DNA of 64,000 nt, taken from Pedobacter sp. PACM 27299 (GTDB lineage: Bacteria; Bacteroidota; Bacteroidia; Sphingobacteriales; Sphingobacteriaceae). The notes beneath the pieces were generated by a model. That model saw nothing but the letters and a program-made list of their open reading frames with translations. It was not told the DNA's origin and searched no databases. The first letter of the stretch is position 1, and each line of letters begins with the position of its first letter. The stretch spans positions 5,518,001 through 5,582,000 of the forward strand of contig NZ_CP012996.1 in NCBI RefSeq assembly GCF_001412655.1, in the 5' to 3' direction. A program made the position numbers and the translations under genes. Below, piece by piece: positions 54,406 to 63,678 of the stretch.

Positions 54406-55023
54406 ATGTATCTGGTTAAATCTCCGTTATTATTGAAATGGTATTACCCATCTCTGGTTTGGCACAAAACCCGAGCTCAACGCGTCATTTATTTAACCTT
54501 TGACGACGGACCTATACCGGATGTTACAGACTTTGCACTAAAAACATTAAAAAGCTTTAATGCGAAAGCCACCTTTTTTTGTATTGGCGATAATATTCAA
54601 AAGCACCCTGCGATCTTCGACCAGTTGAAAGCGGATGGGCATGCGATCGGCAATCATACCTTTAACCACTTAAAGGGCTGGAAAACGGCTGATAAAACCT
54701 ACCTTGAAAACTTCAGGGCTTGTCAGCAGCTCACCAATACCAATTTATTTCGCCCGCCTTATGGCAGGATTAAAAAGTCACAGATTGCTGGCCTTCGGGC
54801 GGAGTTCCCTGAGCTTCAGATCGTGATGTGGGATGTGCTGAGCGGCGATTTCGACGTACAGCTTGCCCCTGAAAAATGTTATGAGAATGTGATCAGACAT
54901 ACCCGCAACGGCGCCATTATTGTTTTTCATGATAGTCTGAAGGCTTTCGACCGGTTAAAATACACTTTACCTCGTGCTTTACAATATTTCAGCGATCAGG
55001 GCTATCAGTTTGCCACCTTATAA
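54406..55023 (+). CDS. NodB-type polysaccharide deacetylase
   Basis: A 205-residue carbohydrate esterase family 4 enzyme. The start is ATG 54406 (MYLVKSPLLLKW). The NodB motifs are complete: TFDDGP (catalytic Asp plus metal Asp), the metal histidines in GNHTFNH, RPPYGR, and VFHDS near the C-terminus. It removes N-acetyl groups from GlcNAc-type polymers such as peptidoglycan or chitin. No clear signal peptide; a short hydrophobic N-terminus only. It is divergent from the TolC operon. Confidence 0.9.
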   Translation: MYLVKSPLLLKWYYPSLVWHKTRAQRVIYLTFDDGPIPDVTDFALKTLKSFNAKATFFCIGDNIQKHPAIFDQLKADGHAIGNHTFNHLKGWKTADKTYLENFRACQQLTNTNLFRPPYGRIKKSQIAGLRAEFPELQIVMWDVLSGDFDVQLAPEKCYENVIRHTRNGAIIVFHDSLKAFDRLKYTLPRALQYFSDQGYQFATL

Positions 55024-55298
55024 TTTCAAAATGCCATAAGCCAAGCTTAGGCCAAGAATAAAATCCCCGATATTTTACTGTTTTCCTGCACCTTAGGCCT
55101 GGATTGTATTTTTTTACTGTTCATTACTGAACAGTGCTGTTCGTAAATGACCAGTATCTGCTATTACTGGTATCACTTTGCTTTATTTAGAATATGTATA
55201 AATAATATAATGATCCACAGATGATGGCCTGCACCTGTTTTTTTTCGTAAATTCGCTACAAATAATAAAAATACTTACCCTTTTAACACATATTATCA

Positions 55299-57575
55299 AT
55301 GGCTTTTGATATAGAAATGATCAAAAAGGTGTATGCAAACTTTGGCCCCCGTGTAGAGGCGGCTCGTAAATTAGTAGGCAGACCTTTAACACTTTCAGAA
55401 AAAATTCTTTACACCCACCTTTGGGATGGTAATACAAATACTTCTTATGTAAGAGGTACTGATTATGTAGATTTTGCTCCTGACCGTGTGGCCATGCAAG
55501 ATGCTACTGCACAAATGGCTTTATTGCAATTTATGCAAGCGGGAAGACCAAGAGTAGCTGTTCCATCAACAGTTCATTGCGATCACTTAATTACTGCAAA
55601 ATATGGTGCTGAAGTAGATTTACCAGCAGCAAATACAGAAAGTAAAGAAGTATTTGACTTCCTTGCTTCGGTTTCAAATAAATATGGTATTGGCTTCTGG
55701 AAACCAGGTGCAGGTATTATTCACCAGGTAGTATTAGAAAACTATGCTTTCCCAGGTGGTATGATGATCGGTACTGACTCTCACACTGTGAATGCAGGTG
55801 GATTAGGGATGGTAGCGATTGGTGTAGGTGGTGCTGATGCATGTGATGTAATGGCAGGCTTACCATGGGAGCTTAAATTCCCTAAATTAATCGGTATTAA
55901 ATTGACTGGTAAATTGAGTGGATGGGTTTCTGCGAAAGATGTAATCCTTAAAGTTGCGGGTATCCTTACTGTAAAAGGTGGTACTGGTGCAATTGTAGAA
56001 TATTTTGGTGAAGGTGCCAGCAGCATGAGCTGTACTGGTAAAGGAACCATTTGTAATATGGGTGCTGAAATTGGCGCAACTACCTCTACATTCGGTTACG
56101 ATGAGAGCATGGAGCGTTATTTACGTGCAACTGACAGAGCAGATGTTGCGGATGCAGCAAATGAAATTAAAGAACATTTAACAGGTGATGCAGAAGTTTA
56201 TGCAGAGCCGGAAAAATATTTTGACCAGATTATTGAGATCAACTTATCAGAGCTTGAGCCTTATTTGAACGGTCCTTTCACTCCGGATTTGGCTACGCCA
56301 ATCTCTAAAATGAAAGAGGTAGCTGCAGCAAACGGATGGCCAATGAAAATTGATGTTGGTTTGATCGGTTCTTGTACGAACTCTTCTTATGAAGACATTT
56401 CGCGTGCAGTAAGTATTGCGAAACAAGTAGATGAAAAAGGCTTAACTGCTAAAGCAGAATACTGTATCAACCCAGGATCTGAGCAGATTCGTTTCACCAT
56501 TCAACGTGACGGTTTCTTAGACGTATTCGAGAAAATCGGTGCTAAAGTATTCACGAATGCCTGCGGACCATGTATTGGTATGTGGGACAGAGTTGGTGCG
56601 GAGAAACAAGAGAAAAACACGATTGTTCACTCTTTCAACAGAAACTTTGCGAAACGTGCGGATGGTAACCCAAACACTTTTGCTTTTGTAGGTTCTCCAG
56701 AATTGGTAACTGCATTGGCTATTGCTGGTGATTTGAGCTTTAACCCACTAACAGATACCTTAACAAATGCAAATGGTGAGCAGGTAAAACTGGATCCACC
56801 ACAAGGATTTGAATTACCTCCAAGAGGTTTTGACGTGGATGATGCAGGTTATCAGGAGCCAGCGGCTGATGGCAGCGCGGTACAAGTATTGGTTTCTCCA
56901 ACTTCGCACAGGCTGCAATTGCTTGATCCATTCAAAGCATGGGAAGGTACAGACCTTAAAGGTTTGAAATTACTGATCAAAGCAAAAGGAAAATGTACTA
57001 CGGATCATATATCTATGGCTGGTCCATGGTTGAAATTCCGTGGTCACTTAGACAATATCTCTAACAATATGTTGATCGGTGCGGTGAACTACTTCAATGA
57101 GAAAACTGACAACGTTAAGAATGAACTGACAGGCGAATACGGTCCTGTTCCAGCAACTCAACGTGCTTATAAAGCAGCAGGTATCGGTACTATTGTAGTT
57201 GGTGATGAAAACTATGGTGAAGGATCTAGTCGTGAGCACGCGGCAATGGAGCCTCGTCACTTAGGTGTTCGCGCGGTATTGGTAAAATCTTTTGCCCGTA
57301 TCCATGAAACTAACTTGAAAAAACAAGGGATGCTTGGTTTGACATTTGCAAACAAAGAGGATTATGATAAAATTCAGGAAGATGATACCATTGATATCGT
57401 TGGCCTGACAACTTTCAGCCCTAACGTTCCATTAACATTGGTATTAAACCATGCTGACGGCACTAAAGAGGAGATCGTTGTAAACCATAGTTACAATGCT
57501 CAGCAAATCGAATGGTTCAAAGCAGGTGGTGCGTTAAACATCATCCGTAGAGAAGCAGCAGAGAAAAACGCATAG
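55299..57575 (+). CDS. Aconitate hydratase
   Basis: A 758-residue TCA-cycle enzyme that interconverts citrate and isocitrate. The 4Fe-4S cysteines are Cys359 ([11 protein letters not shown]) and Cys422/Cys425 ([12 protein letters not shown]). [25 protein letters not shown] and [23 protein letters not shown] are landmark motifs. The sequence resembles the mitochondrial-type aconitase common in Bacteroidota rather than AcnB. It appears monocistronic, with a strong terminator after the stop. Isocitrate dehydrogenase is not nearby. Confidence 0.96.
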   Translation: MAFDIEMIKKVYANFGPRVEAARKLVGRPLTLSEKILYTHLWDGNTNTSYVRGTDYVDFAPDRVAMQDATAQMALLQFMQAGRPRVAVPSTVHCDHLITAKYGAEVDLPAANTESKEVFDFLASVSNKYGIGFWKPGAGIIHQVVLENYAFPGGMMIGTDSHTVNAGGLGMVAIGVGGADACDVMAGLPWELKFPKLIGIKLTGKLSGWVSAKDVILKVAGILTVKGGTGAIVEYFGEGASSMSCTGKGTICNMGAEIGATTSTFGYDESMERYLRATDRADVADAANEIKEHLTGDAEVYAEPEKYFDQIIEINLSELEPYLNGPFTPDLATPISKMKEVAAANGWPMKIDVGLIGSCTNSSYEDISRAVSIAKQVDEKGLTAKAEYCINPGSEQIRFTIQRDGFLDVFEKIGAKVFTNACGPCIGMWDRVGAEKQEKNTIVHSFNRNFAKRADGNPNTFAFVGSPELVTALAIAGDLSFNPLTDTLTNANGEQVKLDPPQGFELPPRGFDVDDAGYQEPAADGSAVQVLVSPTSHRLQLLDPFKAWEGTDLKGLKLLIKAKGKCTTDHISMAGPWLKFRGHLDNISNNMLIGAVNYFNEKTDNVKNELTGEYGPVPATQRAYKAAGIGTIVVGDENYGEGSSREHAAMEPRHLGVRAVLVKSFARIHETNLKKQGMLGLTFANKEDYDKIQEDDTIDIVGLTTFSPNVPLTLVLNHADGTKEEIVVNHSYNAQQIEWFKAGGALNIIRREAAEKNA

Positions 57576-57601
57576 CCGTTCATTCAGAGCTTTGATATAG
57601 A

Positions 57602-57638
57602 ACGGGCTGGTCATTTCAAATGATCAGCCCGTTTTTTT
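57602..57638 (+). terminator. Terminator of aconitase gene
   Basis: ACGGGCTGGTCATT (57602-57615) pairs with AATGATCAGCCCGT (57619-57632), one G-U, followed by T7. Confidence 0.9.
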
Positions 57639-57677
57639 ATAAGTACTCTTAAGAGCTGAGTATATCTGGTCATCCTG

Positions 57678-58130
57678 TTATTTTTCAAACTCATGTTCGC
57701 AGTCGAAACAATGGTAGGTTTTATTGACATGAAATGGATAGACGAACAGGATAAAGGAAATAAAGACAGTCAGCATGCCAAAACGTTTTTTAGTAGCTTG
57801 TACATAGCCGACGTGGTTTGATCCGCAATTTGGACATTCCATGCCGGTGGTTGCTGCTTCTTTTACCGGTACCTCTTCTTCCCCCCCATCTGAAGTCATG
57901 CTAAAGCCAGGAGAAAATCCTTCCTCCTGAAGAAGTGCAGTGGCTTGCTCCAGGTCTCTTTCAAAAATATGCAGCTTGATTCCTCCTAAGGCCTGTGTAT
58001 AGAGCGGATTCATACCTATCGTATGTTCATCTGTCAGGAAACACTGCATTCCGCTGTCCAATAGCCTTGATTTTACAATATTTGCTTCAATCGGGTTGTA
58101 AAAAGTCTCAAATACAATGATCTTATCCAT
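57678..58130 (-). CDS. DUF2007 domain protein with split zinc ribbon
   Basis: A 150-residue protein. Residues 1-70 form a DUF2007 domain (ETFYNPIEANIVKSRLLDSG, GGIKLHIFERDLEQATALL), a small ferredoxin-like fold of unknown role. The C-terminal part has two CxxC knuckles (CPNCGSNHVG and CFDCEHEFEK) separated by a hydrophobic segment (FGMLTVFISFILFVYPF) long enough to span the membrane. It lies 28 bp downstream of the GH1 gene on the same strand. Function unknown. Confidence 0.8.
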   Translation of the reverse strand: MDKIIVFETFYNPIEANIVKSRLLDSGMQCFLTDEHTIGMNPLYTQALGGIKLHIFERDLEQATALLQEEGFSPGFSMTSDGGEEEVPVKEAATTGMECPNCGSNHVGYVQATKKRFGMLTVFISFILFVYPFHVNKTYHCFDCEHEFEK

Positions 58131-58158
58131 CTAAATAAGATAAGAAAAATTAAGGGCT

Positions 58159-59496
58159 TTAGCAAGACAAAAACTGCTGCCACCAGTAACCGGAGTTTTT
58201 TATCGTTCTGGCTTGTGTTTTAAAATCATTATGTATCAGGCCAAAGCGGGCGTTGAAACCTTCTGCCCATTCAAAATTATCCAGCAGAGTCCAGGCCATA
58301 TAACCGGTGATGTTTAGTCCTTCATTTTTGGCTTTCAACAAGGCAGTCAGGTATTCCTGAAAATAGGCAATCCTTTCCTGATCATGTATCGCCCCATTTA
58401 CGACTTTATCCGCATAAGCAGCGCCATTTTCTGTGATCATCAGGCTTTTTACCTTAGGATAAGCGGCAAATTGCTTGATGATGTTATAAAAGCCATTCCC
58501 ATTTACCTCCCAGCCCATTGCTGTATGTGGCATTTTACGACTTTTCGCCTTTACTTCCCAGGCCTGGATCACTGGAATAAAAGCATTGTATTTAATCGTC
58601 AGGGGAAAGTAGTTCTGAATACCGATAAAATCAAAGTCGAAGCTGAGGCGCTCAGTATGGCGCCAGGTAGAATGCTGAATAGAGAATTTTTCCATCACCT
58701 CCCAATCTGTGCCAGGGTAGCCCATTCCTAAGGTAGGTTCGATAAACAAACGGTTCATCAGGCAATCTACGCGCTGCGCGGCCAGCAGATCAGATTCGCT
58801 TTGAGTATAAGGAATCACTTCACAGCAGGAGAAACTGGTACCGATATTGGCATTACTGACTTCTGCGCGTAATATTCGTCCGCCATCTGCTTGTGCAATG
58901 GCGGCATGATGCACCGCAGAGAAGAAATTGGTGAGTCCGGTTTTGCCTGGCGCATGAATGCCCAGCATGTAACCTAAAGAAGTGAATCCGAATGGCTCAT
59001 TGAGCACAATCCAGTTTTTCACTTTGTCTCCGTAAGTTTTCGCACAGATGCCGACAAAAGCATTAAAGGCACTGTTGATGCCAAAGGCCGTCCAGCCTCC
59101 TTCCGCTTCCAGTGCTTCAGGCAGATCCCAATGGTATAGGGTGATGTAAGGTATGATGCCCTTACGCAGGCATTCATCAATCACTTCATGGTAGAAACGA
59201 ATGCCTTCTTCATTGACGATTCCTTCTCCATAAGGTAAAATCCTTGGCCAGGAGATAGAAAAGCGAAATATAGAAAAGCCCAGCAATTTAACCAGTTCAA
59301 TGTCTGCTTTGTAATGGTGATAAAAATCACAGGCGATGGCCGGGGTGTGTCCTTTTTTGATCTTTCCTGAACGTAGAGAATAGGTATCCCAGATCGATGG
59401 GCCTTTGCCATATCCATCTGCAGCACCTTCTATCTGCGCCGCAGCAGTAGCGACTCCCCAGGAAAAATCAGTTCCGAAATCTGATGCTTTTATCAT
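58159..59496 (-). CDS. Beta-glucosidase, glycoside hydrolase family 1
   Basis: A 445-residue cytoplasmic GH1 enzyme with no signal peptide. The acid/base Glu167 is in WIVLNEPFG and the nucleophile Glu356 is in MITENGAAY. FSWGVATAAAQIEG, FRFSISWPRILP and LLDNFEWAEGFNARFGL are the standard landmarks. It hydrolyses beta-glucosides or related disaccharides in the cytoplasm. It is not part of the SusCD locus, and DUF2007 follows it. A paralogous beta-glucosidase role to the periplasmic GH3 is likely. Confidence 0.94.
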   Translation of the reverse strand: MIKASDFGTDFSWGVATAAAQIEGAADGYGKGPSIWDTYSLRSGKIKKGHTPAIACDFYHHYKADIELVKLLGFSIFRFSISWPRILPYGEGIVNEEGIRFYHEVIDECLRKGIIPYITLYHWDLPEALEAEGGWTAFGINSAFNAFVGICAKTYGDKVKNWIVLNEPFGFTSLGYMLGIHAPGKTGLTNFFSAVHHAAIAQADGGRILRAEVSNANIGTSFSCCEVIPYTQSESDLLAAQRVDCLMNRLFIEPTLGMGYPGTDWEVMEKFSIQHSTWRHTERLSFDFDFIGIQNYFPLTIKYNAFIPVIQAWEVKAKSRKMPHTAMGWEVNGNGFYNIIKQFAAYPKVKSLMITENGAAYADKVVNGAIHDQERIAYFQEYLTALLKAKNEGLNITGYMAWTLLDNFEWAEGFNARFGLIHNDFKTQARTIKNSGYWWQQFLSC

Positions 59497-59631
59497 AATT
59501 CTCCTTTAAGGTGCTGTATTTCTAATGAAATCAGGGTTAAAATAAGGATTTCAATTTCCCCCTGAGCTTCCTCAGAAATTACGTTCAATTGAAATCCTTA
59601 TCTGAATAAAGGCTAATATGGGGATAAGCTA

Positions 59632-61446
59632 TTAATTTAATGTTAAGCCTATCTCCTTTAATAGTAAAGCCGCGTTGAAAGTAGTACAAGGGCCATATTT
59701 TAATTTATAATCGAAATTCATTTCCCCTTCATTGATCTGAATGTCAAAATGATAGTTTCTCACTTGTTTTGGATAATCAGCGATCATTTCGGACAGCTGC
59801 AGATCATGAGTTGCAAATAGAGCAGGTGTTTTTTGTTCGATTAACTTTTCAATAAACACTTTAGAGCCGAGAAATTTGTCGCGGCTATTGGTTCCTCTCA
59901 GCATCTCATCAATTAATACCAGTGAATTTGAAGCATTACTAATGGCATCCAATATCATCTTTAAGCGGTTCAGTTCTGCTTTAAAGGTAGAGGTCTGGTC
60001 ATTTAAAGAATCTTTAATGCGCATATAAGACAGGAGATGAAAAATAGAAACGGACATTTTATTCGCGCAAACTGGTGTTCCGGCAAAAGCCAGGACCATA
60101 TTGATGCCTACAGTTCTTAAGAAAGTGCTTTTTCCTGCCATATTAGAGCCTGTTACAATGTCTACAGTAGGTTTTTCCATCAATTGAAAATCGTTCAGTA
60201 CACGTACGCTTTGAGGAATCAATGGATGTCCTAATCCGAACACCTGTAAATGAAAATCATCTTCCAGTTCCGGGTATGTCCATTCTGGTTGGTTATAGGC
60301 TAGTGTGGCGCAGGAAATCAATTCTTCAAATGCAGTTACACGGGTTAATCCACCCATAACCGGCTTAGCATATTGGTTATGCCATTTCACCAGGTACATG
60401 CAGCATTTCAAGTCCCATAGAAAGAATAGATTGAGAAAACCTCCAAGAATCACATTTAAACGTGCGTCAAAGGCCTGAATAATTTTCGCAAGTTGTTTGA
60501 TCTGTGCACTTACAGCCAGTCCCTCTTCTTTTTCGGCAAACAGATTTCTAATATAAGGGCTGTTCCATGCCACGTCTTCTGTCCATTTGATGATTCCGGA
60601 GAAGGAGGTTAATAGGTTTGCCCCCCCTGTAAAGCCATAATAAACTTTATTGATGTGGTGTAAATTCAAAAAGGTAAGTCCAGCATGGAAAGCGGCAAAT
60701 AAGCCGAGGATCTGCCATAATACGCCACCAAAAATCAGGGCGGCAGCAAAAAGTACCATGGAAAAGTAAGGGACAATTTTCACATAGAACTTTAGCCATG
60801 GTTTATCTGTAAAACGCAATTGTTCCGGTAAATCATGAACCAGTTTGCGTTGAATGGTCCGCAAGTGTTCAGGTTGGTGGCTTTGCAATTCTGCACGGAA
60901 ATGAAAAGTTTGATCGATATGACCGGTCAATTCTTTGATGGCTTCCTGACGTGCTAGTATAGTGTCTTTATCATTCGGTTTACCCAGGTTTTCTGCCAGT
61001 AAATTCATACCTCTTTCGGTTTTGCAGCGGTTACTGAAAGCGTATAACGAACCAGGCCCGTAAATATCAAGGTCTGAGGCATAAGGATGCAGTTCATCTT
61101 CGTATTGTACCCCACTATTGTAACCATTTTTCCCTGTCAGTATTTGGTTGACTTCATTCTGATAAACCCATAAAAGTTGTCCGGCATAAGTTAACTCTAC
61201 CTGAACCGCACTTTGCTTTTTTACCAGTATCAAAAACAACACAAATGGAATGACCAATAAGCCTGTTAATATCGGATGAAAGCCCATATTGATGATGGCT
61301 GCAAGGATCAGAATTTCCGCAACAAACAACCCTAATCTGGAAAAAGAGATGTTATTGAGTTTCTTTTTAAGGGCAGAAATCCGTGCTTCCTGCGCCGCAA
61401 TATTATTTTGGTAGTCCTTTAAAATACTATCTTTTGTTTTTACCAT
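59632..61446 (-). CDS. MutS-like ATPase with membrane segments
   Basis: A 604-residue protein. The start is ATG 61446 (MVKTKDSILKDYQ); the longer frame upstream has no coding character. It has an N-terminal coiled coil, then two hydrophobic helices (about 45-90), a second hydrophobic pair near 230-270, and a C-terminal MutS domain V ATPase. That domain carries Walker A GSNMAGKSTF, DQTSTFKAELNRLKMIL, Walker B LVLIDEMLRGTNSRD and FATHDLQLSE. It lacks the MutS mismatch-recognition domain, so a role in canonical mismatch repair is doubtful. Members are common in Bacteroidota; function unknown. Confidence 0.85.
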   Translation of the reverse strand: MVKTKDSILKDYQNNIAAQEARISALKKKLNNISFSRLGLFVAEILILAAIINMGFHPILTGLLVIPFVLFLILVKKQSAVQVELTYAGQLLWVYQNEVNQILTGKNGYNSGVQYEDELHPYASDLDIYGPGSLYAFSNRCKTERGMNLLAENLGKPNDKDTILARQEAIKELTGHIDQTFHFRAELQSHQPEHLRTIQRKLVHDLPEQLRFTDKPWLKFYVKIVPYFSMVLFAAALIFGGVLWQILGLFAAFHAGLTFLNLHHINKVYYGFTGGANLLTSFSGIIKWTEDVAWNSPYIRNLFAEKEEGLAVSAQIKQLAKIIQAFDARLNVILGGFLNLFFLWDLKCCMYLVKWHNQYAKPVMGGLTRVTAFEELISCATLAYNQPEWTYPELEDDFHLQVFGLGHPLIPQSVRVLNDFQLMEKPTVDIVTGSNMAGKSTFLRTVGINMVLAFAGTPVCANKMSVSIFHLLSYMRIKDSLNDQTSTFKAELNRLKMILDAISNASNSLVLIDEMLRGTNSRDKFLGSKVFIEKLIEQKTPALFATHDLQLSEMIADYPKQVRNYHFDIQINEGEMNFDYKLKYGPCTTFNAALLLKEIGLTLN

Positions 61447-61655
61447 TATCTTTGGATGTTCTCTAATTGGATAAATATAGCGATTAGAACTATAGACTAA
61501 GGAAAGCAGGATCAGTTTAGCGTGTTTATTCACGATTTCAAGCCTTCATCCCCTATTGACAAAAACAAAATCACAACTCATGAATATATGGCTGCTGTAC
61601 TGAAAATCAAGAAGAGCGACTATTGTATTTAGAGTAGATAAACAATATCAAACGA

Positions 61656-62129
61656 ATGAAAATTACATTATTGGTTGTAGGAAAAACCGAAGATAAATAC
61701 CTGATTGAGGGGATTGACAAATATTTGAAAAGGTTGAAACACTATATCAACTTCAACCTGGTGGTGATTCCTGATGTAAAAAACACGAAAAACCTGACTG
61801 AAGCACAGCAGAAAAGCAAAGAAGCAGAACTGATTTTAAAACAGATCAGTAATCAGGATACGGTCATTCTGATGGATGAGAAAGGGAAGAAATATACTTC
61901 GATATTATTCTCCAATTACCTGAATAAACAGATGATTGGCAGTGTGCAACACTTAATTTTCATCATTGGTGGTCCTTATGGCTTTGATGAAAGTGTGTAC
62001 CAACGTGCCAATGGCAGTATGTCTTTATCAGACATGACGTTTTCTCACCAGATGGTGCGCCTGTTCTTTGTTGAGCAGCTTTACCGCGCTTTTAGTATTT
62101 TAAAGGGAGAACCTTATCACCACGAATAA
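61656..62129 (+). CDS. rlmH: 23S rRNA (pseudouridine1915-N3)-methyltransferase
   Basis: A 157-residue SPOUT-fold methyltransferase that methylates pseudouridine 1915 in helix 69 of 23S rRNA. The C-terminal knot carries FIIGGPYGFDESVYQRANGS, SLSDMTFSHQMVRLFFVEQ and YRAFSILKGEPYHHE, all diagnostic. Its length is exactly typical. It is divergent from the MutS-like gene. The short membrane-peptide gene begins 62 bp downstream and may share its transcript. Confidence 0.97.
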   Translation: MKITLLVVGKTEDKYLIEGIDKYLKRLKHYINFNLVVIPDVKNTKNLTEAQQKSKEAELILKQISNQDTVILMDEKGKKYTSILFSNYLNKQMIGSVQHLIFIIGGPYGFDESVYQRANGSMSLSDMTFSHQMVRLFFVEQLYRAFSILKGEPYHHE

Positions 62130-62191
62130 ATCTATCGCTTTGTGTTGTGGAAAACCAGTACATTGATCATCATTTATAAAAAGGAGTTATT

Positions 62192-62320
62192 ATGCAATTG
62201 CCAAGTGATTTTAAAAGAAAATACAAATACAGGAGCAATCCAAGAAGAGACCGCCTGAATTACATCATTGCGATTGTCATTTCAGCAATCGCTTTTCTAT
62301 TGATCTGGTTTTACCTGTAA
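62192..62320 (+). CDS. Small single-span membrane protein (42 residues)
   Basis: Read directly: ATG 62192 to TAA 62320, with an AAGGAG Shine-Dalgarno sequence starting 10 bp before the ATG. The peptide has a basic N-terminus (MQLPSDFKRKYKYRSNPRRDR) and one hydrophobic helix (YIIAIVISAIAFLLIWFYL) reaching the C-terminus. This is a tail-anchored layout with the basic end predicted in the cytoplasm. It lies between rlmH and a bidirectional terminator. No family recognised. The good ribosome site and tidy topology favour a real gene. Confidence 0.65.
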   Translation: MQLPSDFKRKYKYRSNPRRDRLNYIIAIVISAIAFLLIWFYL

Positions 62321-62425
62321 TTTGGTTTGGACTAGAGTATTTTATTCCCGCGGGGACCGCTGATCAGATGCTTTCATCTGCATGATTTGTTGTCACTTAT
62401 TTCAGGAAGGGACAGGGATTATAAA

Positions 62426-62456
62426 AAAAGCCGGATCTGTTAAAGATCCGGCTTTT
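62426..62456. terminator. Bidirectional terminator
   Basis: Perfect 12-bp stem AAAAGCCGGATC/GATCCGGCTTTT with a 7-nt loop; A-tract and T-run on either side. It serves the plus-strand rlmH unit and the minus-strand DUF5606 gene. Confidence 0.9.
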
Positions 62457-62484
62457 GTATAACCTATATTGTCCAATATAAGGA

Positions 62485-63024
62485 CTAAACGCCTTTTTTG
62501 CTAGTCATGCTCGCTTTTTTAGCTGGCTGAGCTGCTTTACTTGGTGCTTTTGTATTAGATGGTTTCGGGCTTGCTTTCACTTTCTTGTCCGATTTATCTT
62601 CAATTTTAACACCATCCTGGTCTACAACTGCTTCAGGAGCTGCTTCACTGAAAAGTGGCAATTCCTTTAACAAATGGTACCAAGAAACAATTTTCTTCAT
62701 GTCAGAAGTATAAACTTTCTCCTGGTCATGACCTGGAGCAACTTCTAAAAAGAATGCTTTTAAATCTTTTGCATCTGCTTTTGCATCTGGAACATTTCCT
62801 TTAGCGGCAACGATATTTGCAAAAACATCTAATAACTTCAAATCGTCATCTTCGCCGTATACGGTAATGTCTTCTAATGACGCTAGTTTAGTTGTAGTAA
62901 TGTTCGCTACAATTTTAACTTTCTGTGCATCCAGACTTTCTAAAACGTATCCGCCTTTATTTTGTCCTACCAGTTTAAATAGACCTGGTCTTCCAGATAC
63001 TGCAACGATTCCTCTTAAATTCAT
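62485..63024 (-). CDS. DUF5606 domain protein
   Basis: A 179-residue protein. Residues 1-130 match the Bacteroidota DUF5606 domain (NLRGIVAVSGRPGLFKLVGQNK, VKIVANITTTKLASLEDITVYG, DMKKIVSWYHLLKELPLF). The C-terminal 40 residues are a low-complexity Lys/Ala/Ser/Pro tail (PKPSNTKAPSKAAQPAKKAS), perhaps a nucleic-acid-binding or disordered tail. Function unknown. It starts 26 bp after the cyclophilin gene and is probably cotranscribed. Confidence 0.85.
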   Translation of the reverse strand: MNLRGIVAVSGRPGLFKLVGQNKGGYVLESLDAQKVKIVANITTTKLASLEDITVYGEDDDLKLLDVFANIVAAKGNVPDAKADAKDLKAFFLEVAPGHDQEKVYTSDMKKIVSWYHLLKELPLFSEAAPEAVVDQDGVKIEDKSDKKVKASPKPSNTKAPSKAAQPAKKASMTSKKGV

Positions 63025-63050
63025 AATATTTTGTTTTTGAGAAGTAAGAA

Positions 63051-63512
63051 CTAGTCTTCAATTACTTCTATCCCTATAATCTTATCTCCTTGTTTGATAT
63101 CGTCAACAATATCAACATTTTCTATTACTTTTCCGAAACAAGTATGTACTCTGTCTAAATGAGCAGTATTGTCTCTGCTGTGACATACGAAGAATTGAGA
63201 ACCTCCAGTATTTCTTCCAGCGTGTGCCATAGATAATACACCACGATCATGGTATTGATTTTCGCCAGTTAACTCACAATCAATTTTGTAACCTGGGCCA
63301 CCAGTACCTGCTAAATGTGCTTTAGACGGGTCTTTAGAGTTTGGACAACCACCTTGAATCACGAAATTAGGAATTACCCTGTGAAAAGTAACGCCATCAT
63401 AGAATCCTTCTGAAGCTAATTTCTTAAAGTTAGCAACGGCATTCGGTGCATCCTGATCATAAAACTGAACAGTCATGTTACCTTTATCTGTTTTTATTAT
63501 TGCTTTGCTCAT
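63051..63512 (-). CDS. Peptidyl-prolyl cis-trans isomerase, cyclophilin type
   Basis: A 153-residue cytoplasmic cyclophilin. The catalytic landmarks [13 protein letters not shown] (active-site Arg), [16 protein letters not shown] and [19 protein letters not shown] are present. It speeds proline isomerisation during folding. No signal peptide. A TAAATTTG -7-like element lies at 63539-63532 on the minus strand. It heads a two-gene unit with DUF5606. Confidence 0.94.
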   Translation of the reverse strand: MSKAIIKTDKGNMTVQFYDQDAPNAVANFKKLASEGFYDGVTFHRVIPNFVIQGGCPNSKDPSKAHLAGTGGPGYKIDCELTGENQYHDRGVLSMAHAGRNTGGSQFFVCHSRDNTAHLDRVHTCFGKVIENVDIVDDIKQGDKIIGIEVIED

Positions 63513-63678
63513 GATAATTTTGTGTAAATGCCAAATTTAGTAAATTGAAATGACTCCTGAATATTAATTACAGTTAAAAAAGCCATGGATACTGATTATC
63601 GTCTATAAACGTTTATTCAGTACAATAATTTTATTATAGGTTTATAAAAAATTACATTCGCATATACCCCGATAAAGT

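Noticed and set aside
61447..61533. N-terminal extension of the MutS-like protein
   Set aside because: The extra 29 residues have no domain character; ATG 61446 begins the predicted coiled coil.
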